Shown here: piece by piece, positions 31,301 through 32,754 of the stretch
How the letters are laid out: the number at the start of each line of letters is the position of its first letter
Numbering within the stretch: position 1 is the stretch's first letter
Source of the DNA: Nocardia brasiliensis NBRC 14402
Lineage (GTDB): Bacteria > Actinomycetota > Actinomycetes > Mycobacteriales > Mycobacteriaceae
Assembly: GCF_000308475.2 (NCBI RefSeq)
Contig: NZ_BAFT02000029.1
Coordinates: 1-32,754 of the forward strand
Length of the DNA: 32,754 nt
Direction of reading: 5' to 3'
Notes under the pieces: model-generated
The model's input: only the letters and a program-made list of their open reading frames with translations
What the model was told of the DNA's origin: nothing
Databases searched by the model: none
Translations under genes and position numbers: made by a program

Positions 31301-32754
31301 TGGGCGGGGTGCGATCGGACGGATCGGAATCGTCACGGTCCCACCCGTCCGAACGCATTGATGCTTCGGCAGCATCTGTTCGAGTCTGCTCGACCGCAGG
31401 CGGACGTTGGGTGCTCGGAGTAGCGGTGGGACTGCTCGGCACCGCACGGGTCGGATCCGCTGTGGTCGGGCTCATCGGTGTCGTGCGTGCTGAGTCCGGC
31501 GCAGGGTTCGGCTGAGGACGAGCGGGATCCGACGGACGAGCGGGTTCCGACGGACGAGTCGGCTCGGCGGACAGCGGTGCCTGCGTTGTGCTGGGACCGC
31601 GCGCGGGATCCGAAGCCAGGTTCGCCGGCCCAGCGCTGGTGGAGCCGAGAGGAGCAAGGGGTGGCGTGACAGCACGAGGTCCTGGCACTGGACCAGCCGC
31701 CACCGGTGTCGAAGTCGCCGGTGTTTGTGCCGGATTGGCCGCCTGTGCCGGATTCGCGGACTGCGCGGGCGTCGCTGCCTCGGCCGTGGGCACGGTCGCG
31801 CGAGGTCCGGAGTCGGCAGCGGGCGCATGGGTCGACGGTGGGCTGATGGTCGGAGCTGACGCGGTGGTGGTCGAGACGGGAGCAGTGGCGTTGGCCGAAC
31901 TTTCGGCCTGGTGCGGCGCAGAAGCGGCCGTGTCCGGCAGCGGCAGAGCCGTCGTCGACGATTCGAATCGATCCGGAGATGTCCCGGGTGTCGTCGGCGC
32001 TGGACCATTGTCCGTCGGCGAAGTGGTCGCCTGCGTCGGTTGACCTGCAAGCGAGTCGGCCGGCGCCGGTTGGGGACTATGAGCTGAGACCTGTTGCCCG
32101 GCAGGCGAATCGGGTGTCGTATCGGCGGAATGCTGCGTTGATACTGGCTCCTCGGTCGTCGGCACCGATGCTTGCGGCGAGTCTGCGACGCTCGAAATCC
32201 CTGAGGCGGCAGTATCGGGACCAGCACCAGTACTCGGCGTGGATGGACTCGAATCCTGTTGACTGACCGGGTTGTCCGTGGCGATGCCGGATTGGGCGGG
32301 TGCGACCCCGTCGGTGACGGACGGGTTTTGCGACAGCGGGTTGCTCGTCGCCGATTCCGTGGGCGCGTCTGCCACCGGGGTGGCTGGTGTGGCCGGATCG
32401 GTTCGGGTACCAGCATTTTCGGACGGCGCTGTATTCGACGCCGGATTCGTGGATTCGTTGTGGTCTGGCGCGGGTACCTGATTCGTATCGGGGAGGTTCG
32501 CCGGAGACGTGGTGTCGGCGGACGCAGGCGTTGTGCTGTCCGGCGCAGGAGCGCTCTGCGTTTCGCTCCGTTCAGCTTGTGCTGCGGGCTGAGTGCCTTC
32601 GGGTTGCTGCGTGCTCGGGGCAGGCGGAGTGTTGCCCAGATCTTCGATACTCGGATCGGGCGTGGGTGCATCGGTATCGGAGTGGTGATTGCCGGCCGCG
32701 TGGACACCGGCCGGAACACCCTGGGCCGCAGAAGAAGTGATGCTGTCGAGGGTG
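25344..32754 (-). CDS. Giant T7SS-type polymorphic toxin, three toxin-like modules (5' end outside window)
   Basis: Open from the stop at 25344 to the window edge: 2469 residues visible, no start seen. The first possible start codon inside (GTG 32375) is merely internal, since sequence like VPAGVHAAGNHHSDTDAPTP continues upstream. Order: Pro/Ser/Thr/Ala-rich stretch (to about 31250); module 1 (about 31240-30790) with RFDADPGIAEAWIRLRSGR and LLEHELAESTYLNAHPGSTY; linker; module 2 (about 30060-28880), a Tox-PL papain-like glutamine deamidase with NNCLDNALAALSSFFGRP, GSHATVIVY and WWCPQSG; linker with a 33-residue tandem repeat; module 3 (about 27700-26950) nucleotidyltransferase-like, FIQGSALRRPDANDVDFAII; then a helical tail of over 500 residues. 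Small genes are nested out of frame after modules 1 and 2. A contact or T7SS effector is inferred from family knowledge. Confidence 0.8.
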   Translation of the reverse strand, partial: TLDSITSSAAQGVPAGVHAAGNHHSDTDAPTPDPSIEDLGNTPPAPSTQQPEGTQPAAQAERSETQSAPAPDSTTPASADTTSPANLPDTNQVPAPDHNESTNPASNTAPSENAGTRTDPATPATPVADAPTESATSNPLSQNPSVTDGVAPAQSGIATDNPVSQQDSSPSTPSTGAGPDTAASGISSVADSPQASVPTTEEPVSTQHSADTTPDSPAGQQVSAHSPQPAPADSLAGQPTQATTSPTDNGPAPTTPGTSPDRFESSTTALPLPDTAASAPHQAESSANATAPVSTTTASAPTISPPSTHAPAADSGPRATVPTAEAATPAQSANPAQAANPAQTPATSTPVAAGPVPGPRAVTPPLAPLGSTSAGPANLASDPARGPSTTQAPLSAEPTRPSEPARPSDPARPQPNPAPDSARTTPMSPTTADPTRAVPSSPTATPSTQRPPAVEQTRTDAAEASMRSDGWDRDDSDPSDRTPPTDPTPDDPAADGLSHSGGAVRPRDDYAAFEWAEEAYDQFRTGDNDIDDIAQHLADQPRADGSTFTRSEIDQIKNHLFRTEHPIRDYDDNIVHRRFDADPGIAEAWIRLRSGRPLPADMVLLEHELAESTYLNAHPGSTYQDAHAHANVDHNWSTDIPPRTGERYDTLWGAEDGTADLLQPDQGRPYRGGVPIRGDEGQPRSEPDHRQDGQHRPDGPTGGRDFPLRRGADSDQSQTREDLAAERRDRLVDPSATTLATPTDTGSTSAPRPAHSTAPVDATQSAPSTALTQPHSTSNRSVPYHTEPSVSALPPGYSHLDPDFHQRQARLPDWWPREGAPTSTPQPSETRAQRDSEPGTHPDQPRRNPSPVIDNFIARAPESLPPSRQPGRETPPNQSPAQAHRPPNPAWTHQDQVRAAREFFRNQRPDSDRVTEVNPARHPFSPNAPSFDVRRYADRGISVISVRVHLTPGPYASPWEIRNLMESAQRATDQAFNTAPRLLNGDRLLVDLVFTTDASTAHLQANVTQAPGDLSNWSVHARPETLANNIRQQLGLLSNEPGTHPGLTATDLRQISNDIAAAHTPSSFTDLPGTRVIDHHRLRDLENDAYQAAVEDALRDGDRFIRGADPRTHPYGQLINDGGPTRPGRGNNCLDNALAALSSFFGRPQVALPRWLDRLPNGAVDIRSGERGGLERAANWLGSGLTGYNNRGLTVSEQFDSVHNWIAHLGPGSAALVVNEWAARDRNGELRYDQNGDPITAGSHATVIVYPPGAAGPLWWCPQSGAISDHPPAWMVDDSSGVWFTPIPPDRGARNAGAVSNQRPSGAIPGTDLRPRAGTPAVPVRERLGGASDPDRRGDNGGTRTRADETSDRFRDRSSNRVPELVGQDGDGQLHRGEADRSTADGRASLSTPVGSDLRTNTGRPDRTGVPGPSIIYDRTTHPSPTDHRQADTPFTNEHPSDPSRVRTDDSLGPREPESGRYVAPTRDVHLLNSAHNTDQPIAPSLASDAPPDDPGSRRDRSGRSIDTGGRQYPPYIDPTAHNRPDTPHVERADDPNAASRFAEEHRIAHPTPDDRPAPRETPTVSDPEALRRGEEAFRHANPHTRNERPPEHPIPKTVDPESSKRGEEAFRHADPHTRNDRPLEHPVPASENSRSAALFEEQLRITNLGQDTRPQHSAEERSPDQPVDTAHHQAITDKQIPIREIIDQIRSRIADEATKFSINYSDRELQKLVEQGRQLGLSDRSIADLIQTGSRIAKPLAAETLARQMENWANIVAERGYPFRFESAEHFNAFARDFRDALDRAGLSDFAPFIQGSALRRPDANDVDFAIIIDRDRFHDILANRFDGRVALRPTETSSGVPLSLKGLSRSEIWDLAQHIDANRDAYNGQAKTFSNAVLKGVIRSTSDISKPLKAAGKELQAKYPELNIEDISLIVPDSAFDSSPELPIIETTDRDQTQAIVDRLNEAREQEARRQVQDLYRIPGEPDSTAAPIPPERKDLPPARGIGPVADRITELAQEVSEQRARVLEGLDPDQREIAELAAELAGNHISDSEALIEHARSKEAIDRAWRALESGAPLSEASRDLATAREYLFAGRQFELDQRLAALAELNLGETEIIADQIVRLNIAEQNITSVAQLEVAERLLTESSVQIIHEGRETYPQGRAKFIEHQINLANEIGVITAQGRNPDLVVVLQNFDAVERVVRYEQEVESRTIRELALHPTHEQLVTRALNLERNDALQNVRTVLRDEFTRQATEKVLEARESTRRADVQPFAQIQEQIRQVEHAITNHQEPDPIQVRETHMQIQRSLEAERAIDAVTIEHLGFSPEQVAITTQILESERDRLYGHSLDVIHREQARRNHNELTKQTRVLELNVDRMQTIDHNVYALVRTSEPIGRDIERGILIYESGPERIEIPYDSQARRYAEAAKQIERGFPSEVVAQRFLAELGQAREAREAVREAPAKTPEVTRARESQVLERERERER
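27858..28055 (-). repeat. Two-copy 99-bp (33-residue) tandem repeat in the toxin linker
   Basis: Two adjacent 99-bp units (28055-27957 and 27956-27858) encode 33-residue copies that share RGEEAFRHA and PHTRN and end in RPxEHPxP. A more distant third version precedes them (ASRFAEEHRIAHPTPDDRP). Because the unit is a multiple of three, copy number can change without breaking the frame. Confidence 0.85.
28337..28870 (-). CDS. Nested out-of-frame immunity-like protein 2 (177 aa), after the Tox-PL module
   Basis: This gene lies wholly inside the giant ORF on the same strand, in the +1 frame. ATG 28870 has GAGGAG 6 bases upstream. The product is clearly protein-like, unlike the giant frame here. 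The N-terminal part (PTSDQVEQYLAQIFGPEREH, FQFENGWVALPILTDEEITA, GLTKLVIDSETGVVIEYPSW) resembles YrhB/Imm35-type immunity proteins. The C-terminal part (about 115-177) has TREDQTELEYLVQ, HQLIIDK and GTWPQRGTFTF, matching the other nested gene at 30557-30787. Stop TGA at 28337. Directly behind a toxin domain is the usual immunity position. Its existence seems solid; the function is inferred. Confidence 0.75.
   Translation of the reverse strand: MPELFPTSDQVEQYLAQIFGPEREHQLFQFENGWVALPILTDEEITAGQGLGLTKLVIDSETGVVIEYPSWSVRMVMDNYIEAKRTGRPPMGGQVYPPQWEVTFERTREDQTELEYLVQASSTTEPPTHHQLIIDKQTLRSRTNTPAIHPACAQTTAWAHANRNPDGTWPQRGTFTF
30557..30787 (-). CDS. Nested out-of-frame immunity-like protein 1 (76 aa), after module 1
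   Basis: A second gene inside the giant ORF, same strand, again the +1 frame. ATG 30787 has GGGGAG 6 bases upstream; this site lies within the last codons of toxin module 1 (DTLWGAE). The product reads MALLIYFNQIRDDPTEVEYR, then LDRSLIIDKTDNTVRTAQPE, and ends with REKTWPPNGVIAS. It resembles the C-terminal 65 residues of the other nested protein and a group of small actinobacterial proteins of about 75-80 residues that I recall only as hypothetical. The giant frame over the same bases is Arg/Asp/Gly-rich without pattern. Candidate immunity protein for module 1. Confidence 0.72.
   Translation of the reverse strand: MALLIYFNQIRDDPTEVEYRFGETRDNLDRSLIIDKTDNTVRTAQPEDGIFRSAAGQILIRAKREKTWPPNGVIAS

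Noticed and set aside
32373..32375. GTG at 32375 as the start of the giant toxin
   Set aside because: The same frame continues without a stop to the window edge with similar Pro/Ser/Thr-rich sequence, and there is no ribosome binding site; the gene is cut by the window.
31472..32719. 415-codon minus-strand frame rich in Arg/Pro
   Set aside because: Out-of-frame reading of the Pro/Ser/Thr-rich part of the giant gene; no ribosome binding site, no protein-like pattern and no similarity to the nested genes.

Overview
The window comes from a high-GC actinobacterium, most likely Nocardia or a close mycolic-acid relative. The evidence is a SigK/RskA pair, a mycobacterial-style nirA-cysH-cbiX sulfur cluster, an EspG/PPE-like type VII secretion (T7SS) locus, DUF3558 lipoproteins and a very large T7SS-type polymorphic toxin. 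The genus call is an inference from family content; there is no rRNA gene or marker phylogeny here.

Layout. Positions 1-5254 are a mixed housekeeping and regulatory stretch: a HAD phosphatase (286-1080), a 26-bp tandem-repeat array (1195-1575), rskA and sigK (minus strand), a VOC protein divergent from a WYL regulator, and a TetR regulator. Positions 5270-11058 (minus strand) are one tightly coupled assimilatory sulfate operon, nirA-cysH-cysD-cysN-cbiX. It is preceded by a 30-residue leader peptide with a cysteine cluster (10966-11058), which looks like a cysteine-responsive attenuator. Positions 11254-17297 (mostly plus) hold a SnoaL-like protein behind a MerR/SoxR-type operator, hemW, a small conserved-looking ORF, a histidine phosphatase, an XRE/TPR regulator (minus) and a DMT transporter. 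Positions 17303-20476 (minus) form a small T7SS locus: a DUF3558 lipoprotein, a small partner protein, a PPE-like WXG protein with a Pro/Thr-rich tail, and EspG. Positions 20707-23707 hold an XRE/DUF5753 regulator, a DUF4254 protein and a second, larger lipoprotein.

The most unusual region is 23763-32754 (minus strand). One reading frame is open from the window edge down to 25344 (2469 visible residues; the 5' end is missing). It carries three successive toxin-like modules joined by Pro/Ser/Thr-rich linkers: a HELAE-type domain, a papain-like glutamine deamidase (Tox-PL) domain, and a nucleotidyltransferase-like domain followed by a long helical tail. Directly behind each of the first two modules, a separate small gene with its own ribosome binding site is nested in the +1 frame of the same strand (30557-30787 and 28337-28870). 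The two nested products resemble each other and look like immunity proteins. In those intervals the giant frame reads as disordered, linker-like sequence and continues into the next module. Two further coupled genes follow the third module (24107-25267, 23763-24110). DNA between about 24100 and 27700 is visibly more AT-rich than the rest, which suggests recent acquisition.

No tRNA, rRNA, CRISPR array or insertion sequence was recognised. Positions 1-180 hold no gene that I can support.
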